Assembly: GCA_963733845.1 (NCBI GenBank)
Contig: CAVTEM010000007.1
Location: 496,001 to 560,000 of the forward strand
DNA length: 64,000 bases
Direction of reading: 5' to 3'
DNA from: DATFQE01 sp963733845
GTDB lineage: Bacteria; Actinomycetota; Thermoleophilia; Gaiellales; Gaiellaceae
The first letter of the stretch is position 1. Every line of letters begins with the position of its first letter. Positions 25,548 to 33,797 of the stretch are shown piece after piece. Both the position numbers and the translations under genes were made by a program. The notes under the pieces were generated by a model. The model was not told where the DNA came from and searched no databases. It saw nothing but the letters and a program-made list of their open reading frames with translations.

Positions 25548-26278
25548 GGTCGCCAAGCAGCACCTCCTTGAGCGTGTCGCCGCGGAGCCCGAGGCGGAGC
25601 GTCTCGAGCGGGATCACCTCGTCCGGCGGGATGTTCCCGAGGTTCACCTCGGGGCCGAGCGTCTTCACGAACCAGGCCTGAGCCGCCTTCGTCGGTGCCT
25701 CGAAGATCACGTCCGCGGGGCCGACGGCGTCGGCGATCTCGCCGATCAGCTCGGTCCGCATCCCGCCGCCGGAGTCGAAGATCCCCGCGGTGCCGCCTTC
25801 TCGCGCCTCGGTGATCACCTTCCAGGCGCCCGCCTCGAGCTCCTCGCGCAGCCACGCGATCCACTCCTCGGCCGTGTACTCGACCGACGAGTCCTTCGAG
25901 CCGACCTCGGAGAGCACGGTGAAGTCGCGCGCGAAGTCGGCGATCAGCTCCAGCTTCTCCTCGCGGGGGATCTCGATCGTGCCGTCGGAGATCTCGACGT
26001 GCGCGAGGCCGAGGTCGCCCAGCCAGCCCTTGTACTCGTCGACCTTGCCCTTCGCGTAGACGACCTCGAAGAACGTGCCGCCGATCACGACCGGCTTCTC
26101 GCGCAGCACGTCCAGCTTCGCGCGCAGGTTGGGCGTCACGTACGCCGTGCCCCAGCCCAGCTTGACCACGTCGATGTAAGCGCCCGACGTCTCGAGCACG
26201 TCCTCCCACGCGCGCGGGCCCGAGGCCCTTGTCGATCACGTGAGTCAGTCCGGCCTGGCGGGGCTCAAAGCCGAGCAA
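25531..26278 (-). CDS. comA: Phosphosulfolactate synthase (ComA family), frameshifted near its N-terminus
   Basis: About 249 residues when one extra base in a GGGCCCGCGCGC run near 26218 is dropped, giving FEPRQAGLTHVIDKGLGPRA followed by WEDVLETSGAYIDVVKLGWG. ComA adds sulfite to phosphoenolpyruvate to make phosphosulfolactate, the first committed step of coenzyme M synthesis in methanogens and of sulfolactate synthesis in Bacillus spores. The TIM-barrel motifs KLGWGT, GGTFFEV, EISDG and EVGSKD are intact. It lies just before APS reductase, the supplier of sulfite, with overlapping reading frames, which makes direct channelling plausible. Confidence 0.87.
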
Positions 26279-26852
26279 AGATCTCCTTCAGCCGGTCCTG
26301 CGCCGCGGTTTGGACGTCGTGGTAGAGCGAGTTGCCGTGCGCGTCGATCCCGACCGTCAGGGGCCCGAAGTCCTTGACGCGGAACTTCCAGAGGCACTCG
26401 GGCATGAGCTCCTCCCAGGCGACCTCCTCGATCTCCTCGATCTGGGTGGTCTCGAGCGCAGCGGCGCCGCCGACGATCGCGAAGTAGACCATCCCGAGCT
26501 TCTCCATGGGCTCGATCGCCTCGTCCGGGAAGCCGCCCTTGCCGCAGATCGCCCGCACGCCGTACTGCGCTCCCAGCGGCTCGGTGAAGCGCACCATGCG
26601 CGCGCTCGTAGTGGTGCCGATGCAGACCTTCTCGTAGCGCCCGTCCTCGAGCTTGCGCACTCCCGGCGCCGTATGCAGCAGGAACGCCCCGGTCAGGTCC
26701 ATCGGCGGCTCGACGCCCTGGTCGAAGATCCGGATCTGCGTCCTGTCGCGGATGCCGATGATGTGGCCCTGGACGACCACTTCGTCGCCCGCGCGCAGCT
26801 TGAGGATCTCGGCCTCGTCGGTGATCGGGAACGTGACCTCGTGGACAGCCAT
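26265..26852 (-). CDS. Class I fumarate hydratase, beta (C-terminal domain) subunit
   Basis: A 195-residue protein matching the C-terminal domain of Fe-S fumarases and L-tartrate dehydratases: GDEVVVQGHIIGIRDRTQ, LLHTAPGV, the IGTTTSARM active-site loop, and AICGKGGFPDEAIEPMEKL. The two-subunit form is usual in archaea and many anaerobic or deep-branching bacteria. The alpha partner is 107 bases upstream; the gap between them contains two copies of a palindrome. The stop overlaps the TTG of comA. Whether fumarate or another 2-hydroxy acid is the substrate is discussed in the findings. Confidence 0.92.
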   Translation of the reverse strand: MAVHEVTFPITDEAEILKLRAGDEVVVQGHIIGIRDRTQIRIFDQGVEPPMDLTGAFLLHTAPGVRKLEDGRYEKVCIGTTTSARMVRFTEPLGAQYGVRAICGKGGFPDEAIEPMEKLGMVYFAIVGGAAALETTQIEEIEEVAWEELMPECLWKFRVKDFGPLTVGIDAHGNSLYHDVQTAAQDRLKEIFARL

Positions 26853-26873
26853 CAGCGCCCCCCTCCGCGAATT

Positions 26874-26950
26874 AGTGACAGTCTGTTACTTGGACTCGGA
26901 GGGCGCTTCGTAGTGCGGGTTCGAGGGGTTTGTAACAGTCTGTTACTTGG
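26874..26950. repeat. Two copies of a 19-bp palindromic element between the fumarase subunit genes
   Basis: GTGACAGTCTGTTACTTGG (26875-26893) and GTAACAGTCTGTTACTTGG (26932-26950) differ at one base and lie 57 bp apart. The core GTAACA-GTC-TGTTAC is a perfect 6-bp dyad in the second copy. The 107-bp gap is unusual in an operon whose other genes overlap. Regulator binding or a small dispersed repeat are both possible. Confidence 0.65.
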
Positions 26951-26958
26951 CATCCGGG

Positions 26959-27864
26959 TCACGCCTCCCGGTCGAACTCGACGTTGCCGGCCGCGTCGAC
27001 GTGCGCCGTGGCGCGGCGGGCCGCCCAGCACTGGTAGTTGACCGCGACCGGGTTCAGGGTCATGTGCGTGTCCGCGTGCTCGATGTGGCACTGCAGGACT
27101 GTGACGTCGCCGCCCAGCCCCATCGGGCCGATGCCCGTCTCGTTGAGCAGCTCGAACAGCTCTTGCTCGAGCTCGGCCACGACCGGGTCGTCGTTGCGCG
27201 TGCCCACCGGTCGCGCGATCGCCTCCTTGGCGAGGTACATCGCGTAGTCGGCCGAACCGCCGATGCCCACGCCCACGATCCCGGGCGGGCAGGGCTTGCC
27301 GCCCGCGCCGACGATCGACTCGAGCACGAACTGCTTGATCCCCTTCACGCCGTCGGCGGGGACGCACATCTTGAGAAAGCTCATGTTCTCGGAGCCCGAG
27401 CCCTTGGGCACGCATTTCACGTCGAGCCCGTCCCAGTCCGAGATGAACTCCCAGTGCACGATCGGGAGCCGGTGGCCGATGTTCGGGCCGGTGTTCTCGC
27501 GCGTGATCGTGTGGACGGCGTTCGAGCGCAGCGGGTGCTCGAGCGTGGCGCGCGCGGTGCCGTCGCGCAGCGCTTCGTAGATCCGGGCGGGGTGGAGCGG
27601 GAAGTGCTCGCCCACCCGGCAGGTGTAGACCGCGATGCCGGTGTCCTGGCAGACGAGGTTCTCCTCGCTCTCGGCCACCTGGACGTTCTTCAGGATCGTC
27701 TGCAGGACTCGCTGGCCCGGGACCGAGGTCTCGGTCTCGGCCGCGTCGGCGAGCGCGGCGCGCAGGTCCTGCGGGATGTCCTTCAATGCCCAGACGTAGA
27801 GGTGCGCGGCTGCGTCCTCGACCGCGTGCTGTATCGGTGTGACTGGGGCGCGTAGCGTGCTCAT
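26959..27864 (-). CDS. Class I fumarate hydratase, alpha (Fe-S catalytic) subunit
   Basis: A 301-residue subunit carrying the [4Fe-4S] ligands: Cys in NLVCQDTGIA, in KMCVPADGVKG and in KPCPPGIVGVGIGG. The last motif and the HITRENTGPNIG-like substrate loop (here HTITRENTGPNIGHR) match Fe-S fumarases and tartrate dehydratases. The ATG overlaps the stop of the SDR gene (ATGA). Together with the beta subunit it should form an oxygen-sensitive hydratase acting on malate/fumarate or a similar hydroxy acid. Confidence 0.92.
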   Translation of the reverse strand: MSTLRAPVTPIQHAVEDAAAHLYVWALKDIPQDLRAALADAAETETSVPGQRVLQTILKNVQVAESEENLVCQDTGIAVYTCRVGEHFPLHPARIYEALRDGTARATLEHPLRSNAVHTITRENTGPNIGHRLPIVHWEFISDWDGLDVKCVPKGSGSENMSFLKMCVPADGVKGIKQFVLESIVGAGGKPCPPGIVGVGIGGSADYAMYLAKEAIARPVGTRNDDPVVAELEQELFELLNETGIGPMGLGGDVTVLQCHIEHADTHMTLNPVAVNYQCWAARRATAHVDAAGNVEFDREA

Positions 27865-28711
27865 GCCCTGACGGTTCCTTCGATCTCGGCCCAACGCTCG
27901 GCGATCGTCTCTGGCTCGACCGGTTCGCGGCCGAAGATCGAGCTCATCGCTCGAGGTCCAGCGCGCGACGTCGAATTCGCCGCCCCCCGCCTCGAGCACC
28001 TTGCCGAGACACCGTACAGCCTTCGGAGGCCAGGAAGAGGACGCCGGGGGCGACCTGCGTCGGGGCCGAGCTCGCCGGCTTCGACCGGCCGGCGCAGCAT
28101 GCGCGTGGCGGCGACCGGCGCGACGGCGTTCGCGAGGATGCCGTGCGGCTCGCCCTCGGCGGCCGCCACGATCATGAGCGCGAAGTGCGCCATCTTTCCG
28201 ACGGCGTACGCCGCGAGTCCCGGCCGTGTGCGCTCGACGTCCATCGCGCGGCCGGAGGTCGTGAAGACGAACCGTCCGTACCCCTGGCGCTTCATCGCCG
28301 GGAACGCGGCTCTCGTGAGGTGGAACGGCGCGTCGACGTTGACGCTGCGCAGGCGCTCCCAGCCGTGGTGGGCGTCCGCCGAGCTCCTCCCACTGGAGCA
28401 GGCCGGCATTCTGGACGACTGCGTCGAGCCGGCCGAAGCGCTCGAGCGTGAGCTCGATCGTCCGTAGGCACGCGTCCTCGCGTTCGAGGTTCTCGTAGCA
28501 CGGCGGCGGCCGTCCCGCCGCCCTCCTCGATCTCGGCGACGACGGCATCGGCAACCCCGGGATCGCCGCCCGTCCCGTCGGCTGCGACACCGGCGTCGTG
28601 GACGACCACCGCTGCTCCACGCGCTGCAAACGCGCGCGCGTAGGCCGCGCCGAGGCCGCGACCGGCTCCGGTGACGAGCACTACCCGCTCGTCGAAGCGG
28701 ATCTCGCTCAT
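27861..28711 (-). pseudogene. Short-chain dehydrogenase/reductase, broken by several frameshifts
   Basis: The pieces form one SDR of about 283 residues when four or five frame changes are allowed. They are VVLVTGAGRGLGAAYARAFA (NAD-binding TG-x3-G-x-G), LERFGRLDAVVQNAG (NAG motif), SVNVDAPFHLTRAAFPAMKR, then YAVGKMAHFALMIVAA (Tyr-x3-Lys catalytic pair), then QVAPGVLFLASEGC, VLEAGGGEFDVARW and a C-terminus IFGREPVEPETIAERW that ends at a TGA overlapping the fumarase alpha start. So many shifts in 850 bases exceed the density elsewhere, so either real decay or a locally poor consensus is possible. The conserved operon junctions argue for the latter. Confidence 0.7.
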
Positions 28712-29902
28712 GCCCTCGCCTTCTCCGCCGCAGCGCGGCCGGCTCGCCGTCCGAACACGGTGCACTCGAGGAGCGAGTTGCCCATCATGCGGTTGCGGCC
28801 GTGGGTCCCGCCCGCGATCTCGCCGCAAGCGTAGAGGCCTTCGACGGTCGTCTCGCCGTGGGCGTCGATCACGAGCCCGCCGTTCTGGTAGTGGAGGACG
28901 GGGTAGGTCAGGATCGGCTCCTGCAGCGGATCGATGCCGCCGCCTCGGTACCGGCGAAGCATGTACGGCAGGGAGATCTCGGCGTCCTCCTCAGAGATGC
29001 GCGTGGTGTCGAGGTAGACGGCCGGGCGCCCGTCGGGGGTCTCTACGCCTTTGCCCTTCTCGACCTCGTCGAAGATCGCCCTGCTGACCTCGTCCCGCGG
29101 GCCGAGCGAGTCGGTGAACTCCTCGCGGTCCGCATTCAGGAGCACGGCCCCGTAGGCACGCGTCGTCTCGGGGATCGAGTAGCCCTGCATCGTCTCGCGG
29201 CCAGGCGCCGCCGTTCGGGTGGTACTGCAGTGCGTCGAAATCGCGTAGCTCGGCGCCGAGGTCGACCGCGATCTGCGTCACCTCGCCGGTCGCGCCAGGG
29301 TGGTTGGTCGAGAGCTCGCCACGCTCCTCCGCGACGCGGAAGCAACGGCCGCCGGCCGCCAGGACGACGGCGTCGGCCTCGACGGTGTGCTCGCCGACGT
29401 GGGCGCGCCAGCCGCTCTCGGTGCGCTCGAGCTCGCTGAGCGGCGACTTCGGCAATGAGGTGCCACCGCCCGCCTCGAACGCCTCGCGCAAGGCCTTCGT
29501 GATCGCGTGGCCGGTCCGGTCTCCGACCTGAAGCAGGCGCTTGCGACTCGCGCCGCCGCACCTCGCCAGCCGGTAGCCGCCGTTCTCGCGCGTGAACTCG
29601 ACCCCGAGCTCCTCGAGCCAGTGGATCGCGCCCGGCGCCTCGCTCGTCAGCACCGTGACGAGCTCCTTGTTCGCCGTCTCGTGCGAGCTCTTCCAGACGT
29701 CCGCCGCATGGATCTCGGGCGAGTCGTCCTCGCCGAAAGCCGCCTGGATTCCGCCCTGCGCCTTCGCCGAGTTGCAGGATTGAATCGACCCCTTCGTCGC
29801 GAGCGCGACACGCGCGCCCGCGTGCTCGGCGGACACGGCGGCAGCGAGGCCCGAAGCCCCGCTGCCGATCACGAGCACGTCGAATTTCATGGGCGCCGCC
29901 AT
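28708..29902 (-). CDS. FAD-dependent fumarate-reductase/succinate-dehydrogenase-like flavoprotein, frameshifted
   Basis: About 398 residues with one frame change near 29205. The FAD-binding Rossmann motif VLVIGSGASGLAAAVSAEHA opens the protein; AKAQGGIQAAFGEDDSPEIH and QYHPNGGAW follow, then after the shift MQGYSIPETTRAYGAVLLN, and a C-terminal VEGLYACGEIAGGTHGRNRM with MGNSLLECTVFGRRAG. These are the family's FAD and dicarboxylate-site motifs. At ~400 residues it lacks the C-terminal helical domain of SdhA/FrdA and NadB. The start may be 29902 or 29890; a TACTAT box close by suggests a nearly leaderless message. It heads the sulfur operon. Confidence 0.8.
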
Positions 29903-29910
29903 GTGCGGCG

Positions 29911-29952
29911 ATAGTACCACCCATGGGCGGATGAACTAATGCTCTGCATTAG
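29911..29952 (-). promoter_or_regulatory. Promoter and operator of the sulfur operon
   Basis: On the minus strand a TACTAT -10-like box lies at 29916-29911, a few bases before the flavoprotein start. Overlapping the expected -35 position is a perfect inverted repeat CTAATGC-TCT-GCATTAG (29936-29952). The AT-rich patch stands out in this genome. The binding protein is not known; the LysR regulator two genes upstream is a candidate. Confidence 0.5.
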
Positions 29953-29989
29953 ATTGTCTTATTGCCAGTCGGCGCAACGCATCAGCCGC

Positions 29990-30940
29990 TCACCAAGCCG
30001 TTCGGAGCAGCTCGGCGACCTCGGCGGCGCTCGCTGTTCTCGGGTTCGCCTTCGCGCCCGCTCGCTGGACGACCGTTTCGGCGACGTCATCGAGTTCGTC
30101 CTCGGAGATGCCGTAGTCGCGCAGCCGGCCGAACCCGCCGAGCCGCGCGAGCTGCTCGACCTTGCCGACCGGGTCGTCGGTGCCCATCGCGTCGCCGAAG
30201 CTCTCGATCTCCTTCGCGGCCACGTCGGCGTTGAAGCGGAGGGCGAGCGGCAGCGTGATCGCGTTCATAACGCCGTGCGGAAGGCCGTAGCGGCTGCCGA
30301 GCGCCTGCGCCATGGCATGACCTAGCCCGAGACCAGCCGAGGCGAGCGCCTGACCCGCCTCGGAGGCCGCTTCGAGCAACGTCTTGCGCGGGCCGATCGC
30401 CGCCTCGTCGGCGACGACGGCCGGCAGCGCGGCGCTGATCCGGGTCGCGGCCTCGCGCGCATGCCGGTCGCCCTCCGGGTTCCGGCCCTTGACGTAGAGC
30501 GCCTCTGCTGCGTGCGCCAGCGCGTTCAGCGCGGTTCCGACCGTCGTCTCCCTCGGCAGGCCGAGGGTCAACTCGGTGTCATAGACGATGCCCGCCAGGT
30601 GCGCTCCCGAGCCCCCGGAGACGATCCGGCGCTCCGGCGTGCGCACACCGAAGGACGGCGTCCATTCGGCGCCGGAGTACGTCGTCGGCACGGAGACGAG
30701 CGGGAGCGCGCTCGCCGCGGAAGCCGCCTTGGCGGTGTCGATCGCGCTGCCCCCACCGACCGCCAGGATGCCGTCGGCGCCCTCGGGCACCTCGATCCTG
30801 TCCGACGGGATCTCCTTCCAGCGCGCGGCCGCCGGGAGGTCGAGGCCGTCCCAACGCTCACTCGCGACGAGCAGTGGCCGCTCGATCCCCAGCTCGGCCA
30901 GCAGCGGTCGGAGCTGGTCGAGTCCCCAACTGACGATCAC
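29990..30940 (-). CDS. Iron-containing alcohol dehydrogenase (maleylacetate-reductase-like)
   Basis: A 316-residue protein from the GTG at 30940 (GTGA overlap with the LysR stop). The nucleotide-binding GILAVGGGSAIDTAKAAS, the SVPTTYSGAEWTPSFGV loop and the metal-binding His residues in ALAHAAEAL, GLGHAMAQALGSRYGLPHG match the short Fe-ADH group that includes maleylacetate reductases. The related Fe-ADH family also contains sulfoacetaldehyde and isethionate oxidoreductases. The position between a LysR gene and the sulfur operon makes a role in that pathway possible but unproven; reduction of maleylacetate in aromatic catabolism is the default call. Confidence 0.82.
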   Translation of the reverse strand: MIVSWGLDQLRPLLAELGIERPLLVASERWDGLDLPAAARWKEIPSDRIEVPEGADGILAVGGGSAIDTAKAASAASALPLVSVPTTYSGAEWTPSFGVRTPERRIVSGGSGAHLAGIVYDTELTLGLPRETTVGTALNALAHAAEALYVKGRNPEGDRHAREAATRISAALPAVVADEAAIGPRKTLLEAASEAGQALASAGLGLGHAMAQALGSRYGLPHGVMNAITLPLALRFNADVAAKEIESFGDAMGTDDPVGKVEQLARLGGFGRLRDYGISEDELDDVAETVVQRAGAKANPRTASAAEVAELLRTAW

Positions 30941-31830
30941 GGCAGGCGGTCCCGCGCGAAGTCGAGGAACGCCGCGGCCGTCCGGGGCAGCGTGCGCCCG
31001 GACGCGGTGGCGAGCGAGATCTCGCGCGCAGGCTCGAGACCCTCGACCCGCCCGGTCGCGATCGCGCCCGTCGACAGCTCCGCCTCGATCGCCGAGCGGG
31101 AGATGAACGTGACGCCGTACCCCGCCGCGACGGCGCTCTTGACGGACTCCTGGAGGCCGAGCTCGAGCTTCACGTCCAGGTTCCGGTCGCGGAGGCCGGC
31201 CGCACGGAGCGCGTCGTCGATCACCTGCCGGACGCCGGCTCCCTCCTGCATCACGACCGGCGGCTCGGCCTGGAGCTCCTCGAGCGTGATCGTCCGGCCG
31301 GCGAACGGGTGCCCCGGCGGACACGCGAGCACGACCTCGTCGCGGAACAGCGGCTCGAACGTCACGCCACGGTGGCGCCTGGCCGCGCCGACGATCCCGA
31401 GCGCGAGCTCACGGCCCGCAACCTGGTCGACGATCGTCTGCGTGTCCGAGACGGTCAGGGAAACCCGGACGCTCGGATTCGCGCGCTGGAACTCGCAGAG
31501 CAGAAGCGGCACGACCGAGCCGCCCGGGCCGGTGGACGCGCCGAGCTGGAATGTGCCTGCGAGCTCGCCCTCGCTCGCATCGGCGACCTCCTCGACGAGT
31601 TGCTCCTCCAGCGCGAGCATCCGCTGAGCGCTTCGGTACAGGCGGGCGCCCGCCTCGGTCGGCTCGACCCGACGCCCGGAGCGGTCGAGCAGCCGGCGTC
31701 CCAGGCGCTTCTCGAGCGAGCGGATCTGCAGGCTGACGGCCGGCTGCGTGACGCCGAGCTGCTCGGCGGCGAGCGAGAAGCTCTGGTTGTCGACGACCGC
31801 GCAGAACGAGGCCAGCTGACGCGTATCCAT
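30937..31830 (-). CDS. LysR-family transcriptional regulator
   Basis: A 297-residue protein with the N-terminal winged helix (MDTRQLASFCAVVDNQSFSL, then LGVTQPAVSLQIRSLEKRLG) and a C-terminal substrate-binding periplasmic-protein-like domain (90-297), the usual length and order. It is transcribed with the downstream Fe-ADH, unlike the common divergent arrangement. A T-N11-A dyad overlaps its own start codon, consistent with negative autoregulation. The inducer is unknown; candidates are the sulfonate or hydroxy-acid intermediates of the neighbouring operon. Confidence 0.9.
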   Translation of the reverse strand: MDTRQLASFCAVVDNQSFSLAAEQLGVTQPAVSLQIRSLEKRLGRRLLDRSGRRVEPTEAGARLYRSAQRMLALEEQLVEEVADASEGELAGTFQLGASTGPGGSVVPLLLCEFQRANPSVRVSLTVSDTQTIVDQVAGRELALGIVGAARRHRGVTFEPLFRDEVVLACPPGHPFAGRTITLEELQAEPPVVMQEGAGVRQVIDDALRAAGLRDRNLDVKLELGLQESVKSAVAAGYGVTFISRSAIEAELSTGAIATGRVEGLEPAREISLATASGRTLPRTAAAFLDFARDRLP

Positions 31831-31844
31831 AAGCGATCATTATG
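31828..31844. promoter_or_regulatory. LysR-type T-N11-A box overlapping the LysR start
   Basis: CATAA-N7-TTATG forms a 5-bp dyad spanning the ATG of the LysR gene and contains the T-N11-A pattern of LysR-type sites (T at 31830, A at 31842). The location between the LysR gene and the divergent PhoX-like gene allows control of either. Confidence 0.5.
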
Positions 31845-31910
31845 CCGAGTAAGCGGGTGGAGTTCCGGGTACGAGATATCTGTCTTGCGTTCCAAACGAA
31901 AGGGGAGAAG

Positions 31911-33797
31911 GTGAGGAGAGCACGCTTTGCGGCTGCGCTTGCCCTCGTCGTCGGGGTCACGGCGACGCTCGTCGCGTCGGCCGCAGCACACAAGAAGACC
32001 CCGGGCTTCAAGACGCCACAGGCGGCGATGCTGACGCCCGCACCGGGCTGGACCGTCGAGCCGCTGATCACGGTCGGCGAGACGCTGCCGGGGTCGAGCT
32101 ACCGCTTCGAGTCGATCCCCGACGGGATCTCGCTCCTGAAGCAGAACGGCCACGGCTGGCACAACAACGGCGCCGGTCACCACGTCGACGTGTACGTGAA
32201 CCACGAGACCTCGACCGTGCCGTTCCCGTTCACGCCGGCCACGGGCGTCGGGTTCAACGACTTCACGAACGCCATGGTCAGCAGGCTCACGCTGAACCCG
32301 AAGACGGGCGGCATCCTCCAGGGCAAGTACGTGATCCCGAGCGAGGCGAACTACCAGCGCTTCTGCTCGAACTTCCTGGCCACGCACGAGCAGGGCTTCA
32401 GCCGGCCGATCCTCTTCACGAACGAGGAAGCGATCGACTGGGTCAACAGGACGGGTACCGCCTGGCCCGCGCCGCTCTACGCGGACACCTCGCGCCAAGC
32501 CGGCGCCGTGGTGGCGTACGACGTCAAGCGGAAGCGGTACCACACGATCTGGGGCATGGGCCGGCACAACCACGAGAACAGCGTCGCCATCCCCGGCTAC
32601 AAGAAGCGGGTGATCCTCTCCGGCGACGACACGTTCGTGTCCAACCCGGCGCAGTCCCAGCTCTACTCCTACATCGCGAAGAACACGAACCACGTGCTGC
32701 GTGATCGCGGCGACCTGCACGGGTTCGTCGTCGACACGCCCGGCTACGACGATTACTACGACTTCGCGGTCGGCTCGACGGTCGAGGTCAGCGGTCACTT
32801 CGAGAAGGTGCCGAAGGACATCGCGACCGGCCGGAACCCGGACGGCACCGACATGGTGTCCTCGGACAAGGGCTACCCGGCACCGCCTGCGGACGGGACG
32901 TGGCAGCGCGCTCCGGACGGCTCCGGCATCGACGGCCCGCAGTGGGTCCTCGAGCACTGGGGTGACATCCAGCCCAAGCCGGTCTTCCAGTTCGTGCGCG
33001 TGGAGGACATCGCCTACGACCGGCACGACAAGAACGTCGTCTACATCGCCGACAGCGGCCGCGGAGCGACCAGCGCCGGCGGCAACGCCTTCACGTCGAC
33101 CAACGGGCGCATCTGGAAGCTCGTGCTCGACCGGAAGGATCCGACCAAGGCGAAGCTCTCGATCCTGATCGAAGGCGACGACAACCCCGTCAAGACGCTC
33201 GGGGAGATCCACCAGCCGGACAACCTCGAGACGGTGAAGGACGGGCTCTTCATCACCGAGGACCCGGGCAGCAGCCAGCAGTTCCCGGTCGGCTCGACCG
33301 ACCCGGCGGCCACCACCGCGCGGCTGTGGCTCTACGGCCTCTCCAGCAAGACCTCCGCGGTCGTGGCCAAGGTCAACCAGGCGGCCGACGAGGGCCCGAC
33401 GGACCGCGACGCGGCCACCGCCCCGGGCGCCCTGGGCGCCTGGGAGTCGAGCGGCATCGTCGACGCGTCCAAGCATCTGGGCAAGGGGACGTACCTCATC
33501 GACGTCCAGGCGGGAACGCTGATCGTCGAGGAGGAACAGCGCGGGCCGCTGACCTACCAGCGTGAGGGCGGCCAGCTGCTCGTGCTGCGCGCGCCCGGCG
33601 CCGGCGCCGGCGGCGACGACCGCCACAAGGGCCACGGCAAGAAGAAGGACGACCGTGACAAGCGCGACGAGCAGGAAGGGCGGCAAGGCGCTAGCGCTCC
33701 GCCGCATCGATGCTCGTATGGAGGCCGCCGCAAGGCGGCCTCCGTCGTTTCCGGCTACGACGCTTTCGCCAGCGCGGCGAGCACGTCGTCCGCGTAG
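31911..33797 (+). CDS. PhoX/DUF839-family phosphatase-like secreted protein
   Basis: The GTG at 31911 is preceded by an AAAGGGGAG ribosome site and begins a signal peptide (RRARFAAALALVVGVTATLV, cleavage after AAA). The mature part of ~590 residues is a beta-propeller-like DUF839 protein: DVYVNHETSTVPF and NHENSVAIPGYKK match the family's metal-ligand segments, and FVRVEDIAYDRHDKNVVYIADSG is the second conserved block. PhoX proteins are Ca/Fe-dependent alkaline phosphatases, but many DUF839 members are untested. The frame runs past a His/Lys/Asp-rich tail into a terminator-like hairpin, so the true stop is probably a TAG near 33692, missed through a small indel. Confidence 0.78.
   Translation: MRRARFAAALALVVGVTATLVASAAAHKKTPGFKTPQAAMLTPAPGWTVEPLITVGETLPGSSYRFESIPDGISLLKQNGHGWHNNGAGHHVDVYVNHETSTVPFPFTPATGVGFNDFTNAMVSRLTLNPKTGGILQGKYVIPSEANYQRFCSNFLATHEQGFSRPILFTNEEAIDWVNRTGTAWPAPLYADTSRQAGAVVAYDVKRKRYHTIWGMGRHNHENSVAIPGYKKRVILSGDDTFVSNPAQSQLYSYIAKNTNHVLRDRGDLHGFVVDTPGYDDYYDFAVGSTVEVSGHFEKVPKDIATGRNPDGTDMVSSDKGYPAPPADGTWQRAPDGSGIDGPQWVLEHWGDIQPKPVFQFVRVEDIAYDRHDKNVVYIADSGRGATSAGGNAFTSTNGRIWKLVLDRKDPTKAKLSILIEGDDNPVKTLGEIHQPDNLETVKDGLFITEDPGSSQQFPVGSTDPAATTARLWLYGLSSKTSAVVAKVNQAADEGPTDRDAATAPGALGAWESSGIVDASKHLGKGTYLIDVQAGTLIVEEEQRGPLTYQREGGQLLVLRAPGAGAGGDDRHKGHGKKKDDRDKRDEQEGRQGASAPPHRCSYGGRRKAASVVSGYDAFASAASTSSA
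33720..33743. terminator. Strong GCAA-loop hairpin between convergent genes
   Basis: GGAGGCCGCC, a GCAA tetraloop and GGCGGCCTCC form a perfect 10-bp stem, followed after five bases by a short T-run (TCGTTT). It separates the PhoX-like gene from the convergent helicase gene and lies inside the raw reading frame of the former, which is a reason to suspect that the annotated stop is too far downstream. Confidence 0.75.
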
